Assembly: GCF_000805385.1 (NCBI RefSeq)
Contig: NZ_JTJW01000003.1
Span: forward strand, 868,001-932,000
Direction: 5' to 3'
Length of the DNA stretch: 64,000 nt
Origin: Mycolicibacterium setense
GTDB taxonomy: Bacteria > Actinomycetota > Actinomycetes > Mycobacteriales > Mycobacteriaceae
The translations under genes and the position numbers were made by a program. Below are positions 19,132-26,643 of this stretch, piece after piece (positions within the stretch are counted from its first letter, which is position 1; each line of letters starts with the position of its first letter). The notes beneath the pieces were generated by a model, which worked only from the letters and a program-made list of their open reading frames with translations, did no database searches and had not been told where the DNA came from.

Positions 19132-19587
19132 TCACCCCTCGGCGCGCGCCTTGAGCCGCTGCAGGGTGAGCTGGATGTGCTCGGCGTTGGCGCAGTCACG
19201 ATCGGGGACTCCGGTGGCCAGGCCCGCGACCTTCTTGAACCAGCCCGCACGGCGGTCCCAGGTCGATTCCGTCACCGTGCAGCCGCCGTCGGCTGCCACG
19301 ATGTCGTAACGCCAGTGAGCGACCGGGAACACCATGGACTTCACGTCGAAGGCGAACGTCTTACCCGGCTCGGCGTCGGTGACGGTGCAGGTGGTGCTCC
19401 AGGCCTTGGAGCCGTTGCGGTTGTGCCCCTTGAAAACCGAACCGGGCTGGGCGGAGTTGCCCTTTTGCCACTCCATTGCGTGCGCTTCCTCCGCAATGGA
19501 GGCCATCGTGGACAGATCGGTGATGAGCGCGTACACCGCCGCGGGATCGGCAGCGATGGACACGGTGGCTTTCACGGGCACGGTCAT
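19132..19587 (-). CDS. SRPBCC (START/Bet v1-like) ligand-binding protein
   Basis: A 151-residue protein of the polyketide cyclase/dehydrase-type SRPBCC fold. It begins VKATVSIAADPAAVYALITDLSTMASI, has FKGHNRNGSKAWSTTCTVTDAEPGKTFAFDV in the middle and CTVTESTWDRRAGWFKKVAGLATGV near the end, giving the expected helix-strand-long-helix order. Such proteins bind hydrophobic ligands in a deep cavity, and some catalyse cyclisation. The start at 19587 is the first with the conserved N-terminal strand. It diverges from the DUF427 gene at 19651. Ligand unknown. Confidence 0.85.
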   Translation of the reverse strand: MTVPVKATVSIAADPAAVYALITDLSTMASIAEEAHAMEWQKGNSAQPGSVFKGHNRNGSKAWSTTCTVTDAEPGKTFAFDVKSMVFPVAHWRYDIVAADGGCTVTESTWDRRAGWFKKVAGLATGVPDRDCANAEHIQLTLQRLKARAEG

Positions 19588-19650
19588 GCGGTGATCGTAG
19601 TCGGGCGCCACTGGGGAATCCGTCGCCGTGGCCACGACGTTGTGCTGGTC

Positions 19651-20010
19651 ATGACCGAGCGCCAGGTGTTGCAGCCGACCGCTGCCCACCCCATCACCAT
19701 CACCCCGACCGGGCGTCGGGTCACTGTCACGGTAGGCGGCGCGATCGTCGCACAGACCGATGACGCGCTGACCCTTCAGGAGTCGACCTACCCAGCGGTG
19801 CAGTACATTCCGCGCACCGACGTGGTGTCGGAGACGCTGACCCGCAGCGCGTCGACCACCTACTGTCCGTACAAGGGTGAGGCGAATTATTACCACGTCG
19901 GCGGGATCGAGGACGCGGTCTGGACCTATGAGCAGCCGTATCCGGCTGTCGCTGACATCGCCGGTCACCTGGCGTTCTACCCGGACAAGGCCGTCATCCA
20001 CCTGGCCTAA
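19651..20010 (+). CDS. DUF427 single-domain protein
   Basis: A 119-residue protein containing one DUF427 domain: HPITITPTGRRVTVTVGGAIVAQTDDALTLQES, YPAVQYIPRTDVVSETLTRSASTTYCPYKGEANYYHV, AVWTYEQPYPAVADIAGHLAFYPDKAVIH. The TYCPYKGEAxYY core resembles the second half of the two-domain protein at 4698. It is the counterpart of Rv0140 by position and length. Biochemical function is not established for the domain. The ATG at 19651 lies 63 bp from the divergent SRPBCC start. The glycosylase gene follows after 9 bp. Confidence 0.88.
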   Translation: MTERQVLQPTAAHPITITPTGRRVTVTVGGAIVAQTDDALTLQESTYPAVQYIPRTDVVSETLTRSASTTYCPYKGEANYYHVGGIEDAVWTYEQPYPAVADIAGHLAFYPDKAVIHLA

Positions 20011-20019
20011 TCTGGTGCG

Positions 20020-20919
20020 GTGCCCTCAACCAGCGTCGTATTCGAGGGCCCGGCCAGCCCGGGCCTGACGCTGGCCCCATGGCGGCGCGGGAGTGTCGAT
20101 CCGTGCAATCAGGTCGCCGCCGACGGCACGATCTGGCGGACCAGCGCGATGAAGTCCGGTCCCGTCACCGCGCGGATCACCAAATCGGCCCCTGACACCG
20201 TGGACTGCGAGGCGTGGGGCGCGGGTAGCGCCGAGTTCCTCGACGGATTCCCGGCGCTGGTGGGCGCCGAGGATGACGCCGCCGGCTTCGACCCCGCCGA
20301 GCCGACTATCGCCGAGGCGCACCGCCGGGTGCCGCATCTACGTCTGGGCCGCAGCGGTCGGGTACTGGAGGCCTTGGTGCCCGCGATCATCGAGCAGCGT
20401 GTCTCAGGCATGGACGCTTGGCGGGCCTGGCGGCGACTGGTGACGAAGTACGGCGCCCCGGCTCCGGGACCGGCGCCGGTCGGGATGCGGGTGGCGCCTA
20501 CCGCCGACATATGGCGGCGCATCCCGTCGTGGGAATTTCACCGGGCGAATGTGGATCCGGGCCGGGCGCGCACGATCGTGGGATGCGCGCAGCGTGCGGA
20601 TGCCATCGAGCGGTTGACCGCCGAGCGGGCCGTGACGGCGCTGCGGTCACTGCCCGGGGTCGGCGAATGGACGGCAGCCGAAACCGTGCAGCGCGCCTTC
20701 GGAGACGCTGATGCGCTGTCGGTGGGCGACTACCACCTCGCGACCATGGTGGGGCGCAGCCTGCTCGGCCGGCCGATCGACGACGCGGCGATGGTGGAAC
20801 TCCTCGAACCGCTGCGTCCTCACCGGCAGCGGGCGGTCCGACTGTTGGAAGCCAGTGGGCTGGCGCATAATCCGCGTTTCGGAGCGCGTCAGGCGATTCC
20901 GAACCTGCGCGCGCTGTAG
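20020..20919 (+). CDS. HhH-GPD DNA glycosylase (3-methyladenine type)
   Basis: A 299-residue protein of the AlkA/HhH-GPD family for base-excision repair. Residues about 205-240 hold the helix-hairpin-helix LPGVGEWTAAETVQRAFGDADALSVGDYHL, with the catalytic Asp in GDYHL. The segment VLEALVPAIIEQRVSGMDAWRAWRRL is the helical layer before it. The first 80 residues form the N-terminal beta domain. It should remove damaged, probably alkylated, bases, leaving abasic sites. It starts with a GTG 9 bp after the DUF427 gene and is the Rv0142 counterpart by order. Confidence 0.87.
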   Translation: MPSTSVVFEGPASPGLTLAPWRRGSVDPCNQVAADGTIWRTSAMKSGPVTARITKSAPDTVDCEAWGAGSAEFLDGFPALVGAEDDAAGFDPAEPTIAEAHRRVPHLRLGRSGRVLEALVPAIIEQRVSGMDAWRAWRRLVTKYGAPAPGPAPVGMRVAPTADIWRRIPSWEFHRANVDPGRARTIVGCAQRADAIERLTAERAVTALRSLPGVGEWTAAETVQRAFGDADALSVGDYHLATMVGRSLLGRPIDDAAMVELLEPLRPHRQRAVRLLEASGLAHNPRFGARQAIPNLRAL

Positions 20920-20923
20920 CCGG

Positions 20924-20951
20924 GTGATTGTGCGGCGCCATTGTCGGGTAC
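20924..20951 (+). promoter_or_regulatory. Possible SigF-type promoter for dps
   Basis: GTGAT (20924-20928) and GGGTAC (20946-20951) are separated by 17 bp. The -10 element matches the SigF pattern GGGTAY; the -35 is weak. It lies 37 bp before the dps start. A general-stress sigma factor would fit a stationary-phase Dps gene. Confidence 0.4.
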
Positions 20952-20988
20952 CCGGGACGGGACCGATCGTGAACCGAAAGGAACCGCA

Positions 20989-21540
20989 ATGACCGCGTTC
21001 ACCATTCCCGGGCTGACCGACAAGCAGGGCACCGAAGTGGCCCAGCTGCTGCAGAAGCAGCTCAGCACGTACAACGACCTGCACCTGACGCTCAAGCACA
21101 TCCACTGGAACGTCGTCGGTCCGAACTTCATCGGTGTGCACGAGATGATCGACCCGCAGGTGGCGCTGGTGCGGGCCTACGCCGACGAGGTGGCTGAACG
21201 GATCGCCGCACTGGGCAAATCGCCGAAGGGCACCCCGGGCGCCATCATCTCTGACCGAACCTGGGACGACTACTCCGTCGGCCGTGACAACGTGCAAGCC
21301 CACCTCGCGGCGCTCGACCTCGTCTACAACGGGGTGATCGAGGACACCCGCAAGGCCATCGACCGCCTGGAGAAATTGGACCTGGTATCCCAGGACGTCC
21401 TGATCGATCACGCCGCCGAACTCGAGAAGTTCCAGTGGTTCGTCCGGGCACATCTGGAGAGTGCCGGCGGCAAGCTGGCTCATGAAGGCGCACCGACCGA
21501 ACGTGGGGCGGCCGGCAAGGCACGGCGCAAGAGCGCGTAA
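20989..21540 (+). CDS. dps: DNA-binding ferritin-like protein Dps
   Basis: A 183-residue Dps that forms a hollow dodecamer, oxidises and stores iron, and can coat DNA in starved cells. The four-helix bundle starts LLQKQLSTYNDLHLTLKHIHWNVVGPNFIGVHEMID, with His and Asp of the intersubunit ferroxidase site. The last 15 residues form a basic tail (ERGAAGKARRKSA) of the kind that binds DNA in M. smegmatis Dps1, which has the same length. The ATG at 20989 has an AAAGGA ribosome site at a good distance. Confidence 0.95.
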   Translation: MTAFTIPGLTDKQGTEVAQLLQKQLSTYNDLHLTLKHIHWNVVGPNFIGVHEMIDPQVALVRAYADEVAERIAALGKSPKGTPGAIISDRTWDDYSVGRDNVQAHLAALDLVYNGVIEDTRKAIDRLEKLDLVSQDVLIDHAAELEKFQWFVRAHLESAGGKLAHEGAPTERGAAGKARRKSA

Positions 21541-21544
21541 TTGG

Positions 21545-21575
21545 TTGACCTCAACCACCGTTGAGGTGCCAGGCT
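21545..21575 (+). promoter_or_regulatory. MerR-type promoter with 19-bp spacer
   Basis: TTGACC (21545-21550) and CAGGCT (21570-21575) are 19 bp apart. The spacer region holds the perfect inverted repeat ACCTCAAC-N4-GTTGAGGT (21548-21567). Long spacers of this kind are untwisted by MerR-family activators. The start codon at 21583 coincides with the expected transcription start, so the message would be leaderless. Confidence 0.6.
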
Positions 21576-21582
21576 CGGTGAT

Positions 21583-22407
21583 ATGCCTACCTGGATATGC
21601 ACCGGATGCGGTGTGGAACACCCGGATTCCGCGACCGAACCGGCGGAGAGCTGTGTCCTGACGTCCGAGGACGTATCGATCGAGGAACGCGGCGACCTGC
21701 CGCCGCACGGCACCTGGACCACGCTGGACGACCTGGCCGCCCAAGCGCACCACACCGAACACGTCGACCATGGCCGCGGAGTGCACAGTCTGCGGAGGGC
21801 CCCCAGGTTCGCCATCGGACATCGGTCGTTTCTGGTGCAGACCGCGCACGGAAACCTGTTGTGGGACTCGCCGAGCTACCTGGATGACGAGATCATCGGC
21901 ATCGTTGACGGCCTCGGCGGTGTGGCCGCCGTTGCTGCCAGCCATCCGCACATGTTCGGCGCGCAACTCAGTTGGAGCAGGGCATTCGGGGAAGTGCCGG
22001 TGTATGTGAATGCGCTTGACGCAGAATGGCTTCCGTCCCCGGACCCGTTGATCGAGCTGTGGGACGAAACGTCCGAACCACTGCCCGGGCTGCGGCTGAT
22101 ACACGTCGGCGGCCACATGAGGGGCAGTTCGGTGGCGCTGACGGCCGACGGCACGCTGCTGGTCGGGGACACCATCTCTGGCGGTCTGGCTCGGAATTGG
22201 GTGTCGTTCCAACGGAACTTCCCCAAGCACATCCCGCTGTCCGCCGCGGTGGTGCGGCGGATCGTGGACCGGCTCGATGAGTACGACTACGACCGGCTCT
22301 ACACCCTTGGCGGCGATGAGATCGACAACGCCGCCAAGGATGTAGTGCGCCGGTCAGCTGAAACCCACATCCGCTGGGTCAGTGGGGAGTTCGACCACCT
22401 GACCTGA
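21583..22407 (+). CDS. Metallo-beta-lactamase-fold hydrolase
   Basis: A 274-residue protein. It opens with ICTGCGVEHPDS, possibly a small zinc-binding turn. The MBL core shows LLWDSPSYLDDEIIGIV, AASHPHMFGA in the place of the HxHxDH motif, LIHVGGHMRGSSV with the second metal His, GTLLVGDTI with the bridging Asp, and a late region in YTLGGDEID. The HxHxDH motif is degenerate (HPHMFG), as in some glyoxalase-like members. The substrate is unknown. It stands alone behind a MerR-type promoter and abuts the end of aqpZ. Confidence 0.8.
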   Translation: MPTWICTGCGVEHPDSATEPAESCVLTSEDVSIEERGDLPPHGTWTTLDDLAAQAHHTEHVDHGRGVHSLRRAPRFAIGHRSFLVQTAHGNLLWDSPSYLDDEIIGIVDGLGGVAAVAASHPHMFGAQLSWSRAFGEVPVYVNALDAEWLPSPDPLIELWDETSEPLPGLRLIHVGGHMRGSSVALTADGTLLVGDTISGGLARNWVSFQRNFPKHIPLSAAVVRRIVDRLDEYDYDRLYTLGGDEIDNAAKDVVRRSAETHIRWVSGEFDHLT

Positions 22408-23169
22408 CTACTGCTCGAGCGCCTCGTCCCGGACCGGGCGGTCGGCCAGCTCCTCGGCCACACCGAACAGGAACGGGTACGCCAAGCCTGCGATGGCTGC
22501 CCCGACCAGTGGGGCCAGCCAGAATGCCCACAGCTGCGCCGGTGCCCCGTCGCCGTTGAAGAAGGCGACGGCCGTGGAGCGGGCCGGGTTCACCGACGTA
22601 TTGGAGATCGGGATCGAGATCAGGTGGATCAGGGTGAGCGTCAGCCCGATCGCCAGACCCGCGAAGCCCTTCGGTGCGCGGTCATCGGTGGACCCCAGGA
22701 TGACCAGCAAGAACACCGCGGTGAGGATCACCTCGGCGAGAAGCACCGCGACCAGCGAGTAGCCGCCGGGGGAGTGCTCGCCGTAACCGTTGGCGGCCAT
22801 GTTCCCCGTGGCAGTCCAACCGTCCTTGCCCCGGGCGATCACGTAGATCACCACGCCGGCCACCAAACCGCCGACCACCTGTGTAATCCAGTACGGCAGG
22901 ACCGCTGCCCACTCGACGCGGCGGGCCAGCGCGGCACCGAGGGTGACCGCAGGGTTGAAGTGGCCGCCGGAGATGGTGCCGAAGGCGTAGACGCCGGTGA
23001 GCACGGTCAGGCCGAATGCGAGGGCCACTCCGAGAAAACCGATTCCCAGGGAAAAGCCGTCGGAGAGAAACTTCGCGGCGAAAACCGCGCTACCGCAGCC
23101 GCCCAGGACCAGCCAGAACGTCCCGATGAACTCAGCTGCCAATCGATGTGACATTGTCGGCGTACTCAT
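22408..23169 (-). CDS. aqpZ: Aquaporin AqpZ
   Basis: A 253-residue MIP-family channel with six helices and two half-helices. Both Asn-Pro-Ala boxes are present: [15 protein letters not shown] and [12 protein letters not shown]. The residue before the second box and the Arg after it belong to a narrow water-selective filter, so water transport is more likely than glycerol uptake. The N-terminus reads [25 protein letters not shown]. The gene has its own upstream region and its stop touches the stop of the MBL gene. Confidence 0.95.
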   Translation of the reverse strand: MSTPTMSHRLAAEFIGTFWLVLGGCGSAVFAAKFLSDGFSLGIGFLGVALAFGLTVLTGVYAFGTISGGHFNPAVTLGAALARRVEWAAVLPYWITQVVGGLVAGVVIYVIARGKDGWTATGNMAANGYGEHSPGGYSLVAVLLAEVILTAVFLLVILGSTDDRAPKGFAGLAIGLTLTLIHLISIPISNTSVNPARSTAVAFFNGDGAPAQLWAFWLAPLVGAAIAGLAYPFLFGVAEELADRPVRDEALEQ

Positions 23170-23282
23170 GGCGAACTCCTCCGTAGATGTGGTTCACCCG
23201 GAGGGTTTCACGCCAGTGCGCAATGGCAGCGTCGATGATGCGAAATTGAGTGCACACCGAAATTTACGTTGCCGTAGCGCAA

Positions 23283-24083
23283 TCAGCGGTATGCGGTAAG
23301 CCTGGCCAGCAACGCGACCTTGCCGTCGTCGCCGATGGCCTGTGCGTCTGCCACACCCGAGCTGCGCCCGGTGCGCAATGCCCTTGCTTCATAACGGGAT
23401 TCGATTCCGCCGCGGAACTGGCTCAGATAGTTGACCCGCAGAGAGGCGGTGCGCCAAGCGGTGCCGGTTCCGTCGCCGAGGGCTGCGGAAGCCACCAGCT
23501 CCAGCGCCGCTGCCGACACCCCGCCGTGCACGATGCCGATGCTGTTGTTCACAACAGGGTCTGGCAGCTGCCGCAACACCGCAGCCCCGCCACCGGACTC
23601 GGCGACCTCAACCGACATGCGGTCCTGCAGCGCGGCTGGTGGCGTTCCCCCGGTCGAGTCGGCGGGCCACGTGATGACGTGGCCGGGGGCGTGGATGTGG
23701 AAGGACCGCACCGTGGCCGTCCCCACCACCTCGCCGTCGTGCGTCAACTCGGACAGGCTCAACGAACCCGTGCCCTTCGGGCCGAACGGGCGGGCCGTCG
23801 CCACCACGGGCACCTCGGGTGCCGCCGCGATGAGGTCCATCGCGTGCGGGGTGAGTTCGATCGCCAGCTCGCTGGACACCGTCCACTCGTCGTCGTCGCG
23901 GCGATAGTGGTTGACCAGGCCGCCGACGTGGTCGATCAGCATGGCCACCGGGGCAACGGTCGGTGCGCTGGTCAGCGGGTTGAGAAGGCCGGCCACGGGG
24001 ATCGAGGCCACGCAGCGGTCCGGGCTTTCCTCGAGAGTCTGGACTCCCATGCGGCCCAACGGGGTATTCAGCGGGTAATGCAT
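23283..24083 (-). CDS. Double-hotdog thioesterase-like protein
   Basis: A 266-residue protein built from two hotdog domains. The first has PVAMLIDHVGGLVNHYRRDDDEWTVSSELAIELTPHAMD with the HVGG/helix pattern; the second has NSIGIVHGGVSAAALELVASAALGDGTGTAWRTASLRVNYL, a PaaI-like segment containing HGG. Such proteins hydrolyse acyl-CoA thioesters or bind them. I chose the ATG at 24083; the frame stays open to 24152, but that stretch would cover the copper-type operator. It diverges from the copper ATPase gene. Confidence 0.8.
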   Translation of the reverse strand: MHYPLNTPLGRMGVQTLEESPDRCVASIPVAGLLNPLTSAPTVAPVAMLIDHVGGLVNHYRRDDDEWTVSSELAIELTPHAMDLIAAAPEVPVVATARPFGPKGTGSLSLSELTHDGEVVGTATVRSFHIHAPGHVITWPADSTGGTPPAALQDRMSVEVAESGGGAAVLRQLPDPVVNNSIGIVHGGVSAAALELVASAALGDGTGTAWRTASLRVNYLSQFRGGIESRYEARALRTGRSSGVADAQAIGDDGKVALLARLTAYR

Positions 24084-24116
24084 CCGTTCAACAGTTACGC
24101 CCGTCACGGTGGCGCC

Positions 24117-24133
24117 ATACCCCCTAGGGGTAT
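24117..24133. promoter_or_regulatory. CsoR-like copper operator
   Basis: ATACCCCCTAGGGGTAT is an inverted repeat of ATACCCC and GGGGTAT around CTA, the pattern bound by CsoR copper-sensing repressors in actinobacteria. It is 11 bp before the ATPase ATG. No csoR gene is in the window. Confidence 0.8.
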
Positions 24134-24144
24134 ATGGTGACGAT

Positions 24145-26202
24145 ATGACCACGACCGAACACGCGATGCATCAGCACGAACACAACGGTCATGCGGGGCA
24201 TGCCGGCCACGGTGACCATGTCGCCCAATTCCGGAGGTTGTTCTGGGTCATGGCGGCGCTGGCCGTGCCGACCGTCGCACTCTCACCGATGTTCGCGATG
24301 CTCCTCGGCTACGACGTTCCGGACTTTCCCGGCGCCCGTTGGATATCCCCCGTGCTCGGCACGGTGATGTACGTATGGGGCGGCCGGCCGTTCCTCACCG
24401 GCGCGATCAGCGAGATACGTTCGCGCGCACCGGGAATGATGCTGTTGATCGGATTGGCGATCACGGTCGCGTTCATCGCCTCGTGGGGCGCGAGTCTCGG
24501 CGTGCTGCATCACGAGCTGGACTTCTGGTGGGAACTCGCGCTGCTGATCGTGATCATGCTGCTTGGCCACTGGATCGAGATGCGGTCGCTGGCGCAGACG
24601 ACCTCCGCGCTCGACTCGCTGGCCGCGCTGCTGCCCGATGAGGCTGAACGTGTCGAGGGCGACGGCGATGCCGAGCAGGTGGTCACCGTGGCGCCCGCCG
24701 ACCTTCGGGTCGGCGACCTGGTCATCGTGCGGCCGGGCGGTAGCGTGCCGGTCGATGGCAACATCGTCGACGGCGCGGCCGACATGGACGAATCGATGGT
24801 CACCGGGGAGTCGCGCACGGTTCGCCGAAGTGTGGGCGACGACGTCGTCGCAGGCACGGTCGCCACCGACTCCGGGTTACGGATCCGGGTGACCGCCGTC
24901 GGCGACGACACCGCACTGGCCGGTATCCAACGGCTGGTCGGCGAGGCGATGAACTCCTCGTCACGGGCTCAACGTCTGGCCGACCGGGCGGCCGGCTGGC
25001 TGTTCTGGTTCGCGCTGGGGTCAGCCGTGGTCACAGCCCTGGCGTGGGCGTTGCTGGGCAACCCCGATCAGGCGGTGGTCCGGACCATCACCGTCCTGGT
25101 CATCGCGTGCCCGCATGCTCTCGGACTGGCCATCCCGCTGGTCGTGTCCATCGCAACCGAGAGGGCCGCACGAGGCGGCGTGCTGATCAAGGACCGCCTG
25201 GCGCTGGAAACCATGCGCACCGTCGGGGCGGTGCTCTTCGACAAGACCGGCACCCTCACCAAAGGCGAGCCGACCGTGACCGAGGTGGCAGCGACAGACC
25301 GCCCGGAGAACGACCTGCTGGCGCTGGCGGCGGCCGCCGAGGCGGATTCCGAGCACCCCCTGGCCCGCGCCATCGTCGCCGCGGCGCGCCGACGCGGCCT
25401 CGACATCCCCGCGGCCGGCGACTTCAGCTCCTCACCCGCAGTCGGGGTGAGCGCCCTGGTCAACGGGCAGCGGGTGCAGGTCGGTGGACCCGCACTGCTC
25501 GAACAGGCCGGACAAGGCGCGCTGCCGGCCACCGCACAGTGGGACGGCGCCACCGTGCTGCACGTGCTGGTCGAAGGCCGACTGGCCGGGGCGCTGGCCC
25601 TGGCCGACGAGGTCCGGCCGGAATCCCGGCAGGCCGTCGATGCACTGCACGCGCTGGGCATCGAAGTGGTGATGATCACTGGCGATGCCCCTGCGGTGGC
25701 CTCAGCGGTGGCCTCTGAGCTGGGTATCGACCGCGTTTTCGCTGGTGTGCGGCCCGAGGACAAGGCTGCCAAGGTCGCCGAGTTGCAGCACGAGGGACTC
25801 AAGGTGGCCATGGTCGGAGACGGCGTCAACGATGCGCCTGCGCTGGCCGCCGCAGACGTCGGCATCGCCATCGGCGCGGGTACCGACGTCGCCATCGCCT
25901 CGGCCGGCGTCATTCTCGCGAGCTCCGATCCACGATCGGTGCTCTCGGTGATCGAGCTGTCCCGGCAGTCCTACCGGAAGATGAAGCAGAACCTTTGGTG
26001 GGCAGCGGGTTACAACCTGATCTCGGTTCCTCTGGCCGCGGGCGTGGCCGCTCCGCTGGGATTTGTAATGCCCATGTCGATCGGAGCGATATTGATGTCA
26101 GCGTCGACGGTTGTCGTGGCACTCAATGCGCAGTCACTACGTCGCCTCGACCTGCGGCCCGAGGCCGGCGTGCGCAGTGCCGCACGGGTCTCGGGACATT
26201 GA
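24145..26202 (+). CDS. Copper-type P1B ATPase with CPH motif (CopB-like)
   Basis: A 685-residue metal-transport ATPase. The N-terminus is His-rich (EHAMHQHEHNGHAGHAGHGDH) in place of a CxxC domain. Order: actuator domain with MDESMVTGESRTV, transmembrane metal site CPHALGLAIP, phosphorylation motif DKTGTLTKGEP, nucleotide-binding SEHPLARAIV, hinge MVGDGVNDAPALAAADVGIAIG. CPH at the membrane site marks the P1B-3 class, linked to copper or silver export. Starting at 24145 places the CsoR box just upstream; the frame extends further back but would pass through that operator. Confidence 0.92.
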   Translation: MTTTEHAMHQHEHNGHAGHAGHGDHVAQFRRLFWVMAALAVPTVALSPMFAMLLGYDVPDFPGARWISPVLGTVMYVWGGRPFLTGAISEIRSRAPGMMLLIGLAITVAFIASWGASLGVLHHELDFWWELALLIVIMLLGHWIEMRSLAQTTSALDSLAALLPDEAERVEGDGDAEQVVTVAPADLRVGDLVIVRPGGSVPVDGNIVDGAADMDESMVTGESRTVRRSVGDDVVAGTVATDSGLRIRVTAVGDDTALAGIQRLVGEAMNSSSRAQRLADRAAGWLFWFALGSAVVTALAWALLGNPDQAVVRTITVLVIACPHALGLAIPLVVSIATERAARGGVLIKDRLALETMRTVGAVLFDKTGTLTKGEPTVTEVAATDRPENDLLALAAAAEADSEHPLARAIVAAARRRGLDIPAAGDFSSSPAVGVSALVNGQRVQVGGPALLEQAGQGALPATAQWDGATVLHVLVEGRLAGALALADEVRPESRQAVDALHALGIEVVMITGDAPAVASAVASELGIDRVFAGVRPEDKAAKVAELQHEGLKVAMVGDGVNDAPALAAADVGIAIGAGTDVAIASAGVILASSDPRSVLSVIELSRQSYRKMKQNLWWAAGYNLISVPLAAGVAAPLGFVMPMSIGAILMSASTVVVALNAQSLRRLDLRPEAGVRSAARVSGH

Positions 26203-26643
26203 CGAGCCAAATCTAAGAATCTGACTAAGCTTTCCTGCAAATATTCAACATCGATATAACAGCACTATAACGGGATAAAATTAGTTTTCTAGCAAACTCG
26301 AATGGCCGACGGGTTGCCCGCCGGCCCAGATGGGGGGTGGGTAGCCCACGGCTGGGAAAATTTGAAACCCTAAGTGCTGCAAGGTGATTCGCTGTTCAGA
26401 CGGCGGGTGCGCGTCGGTGACCCAAAGCCGCCAACCGGGTTTCGTTAGGCTTAGCTAAGTTGGCATCTGCCACGGTTGTTGTCTTATCGTTTTCTCCACT
26501 TATGGCGTGTGGGACATGCCGTCGTCCAGTGCTGCACGGAGGCCACCCACGCCGAGCCGGCTTAACGCCAGCTGGACACTGCCCATCAAGCAGTTGCCGG
26601 CGAGGCAGAGCTTCATAGAAGCGTGTTGAAGGGCAAGGTGGGA
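26203..26643 (+). other. Long intergenic region upstream of gltB
   Basis: The 441 bp between the ATPase and gltB have no convincing gene. The first 100 bp are unusually A/T-rich for this genome. Two hairpin-forming sequences follow (26304-26326 and GTGGG-TAG-CCCAC at 26337-26349), then a palindrome CTTAGCTAAG (26450-26459) inside a GTTAGGCTTAGCTAAGTTGG stretch. The region may hold the gltB promoter and a long 5' leader or small RNA. I cannot identify a riboswitch. Confidence 0.5.
26304..26326 (+). terminator. Hairpin, probable terminator of the ATPase gene
   Basis: GGCCGACGGG-TTG-CCCGCCGGCC pairs ten bases with one A-C mismatch around a 3-base loop, 101 bp after the ATPase stop. There is no clear T-run, so assignment is tentative. 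Confidence 0.45.

Noticed and set aside
20647..22230. A 527-codon open frame on the minus strand across the glycosylase, dps and MBL genes
   Set aside because: It runs through three real genes of the other strand and shows no protein signature.
26446..26464. GTTAGGCTTAGCTAAGTTGG-like stretch as an IdeR box for gltB
   Set aside because: Only the first half matches and the palindrome centre is shifted; glutamate synthase is not expected to be IdeR-controlled.
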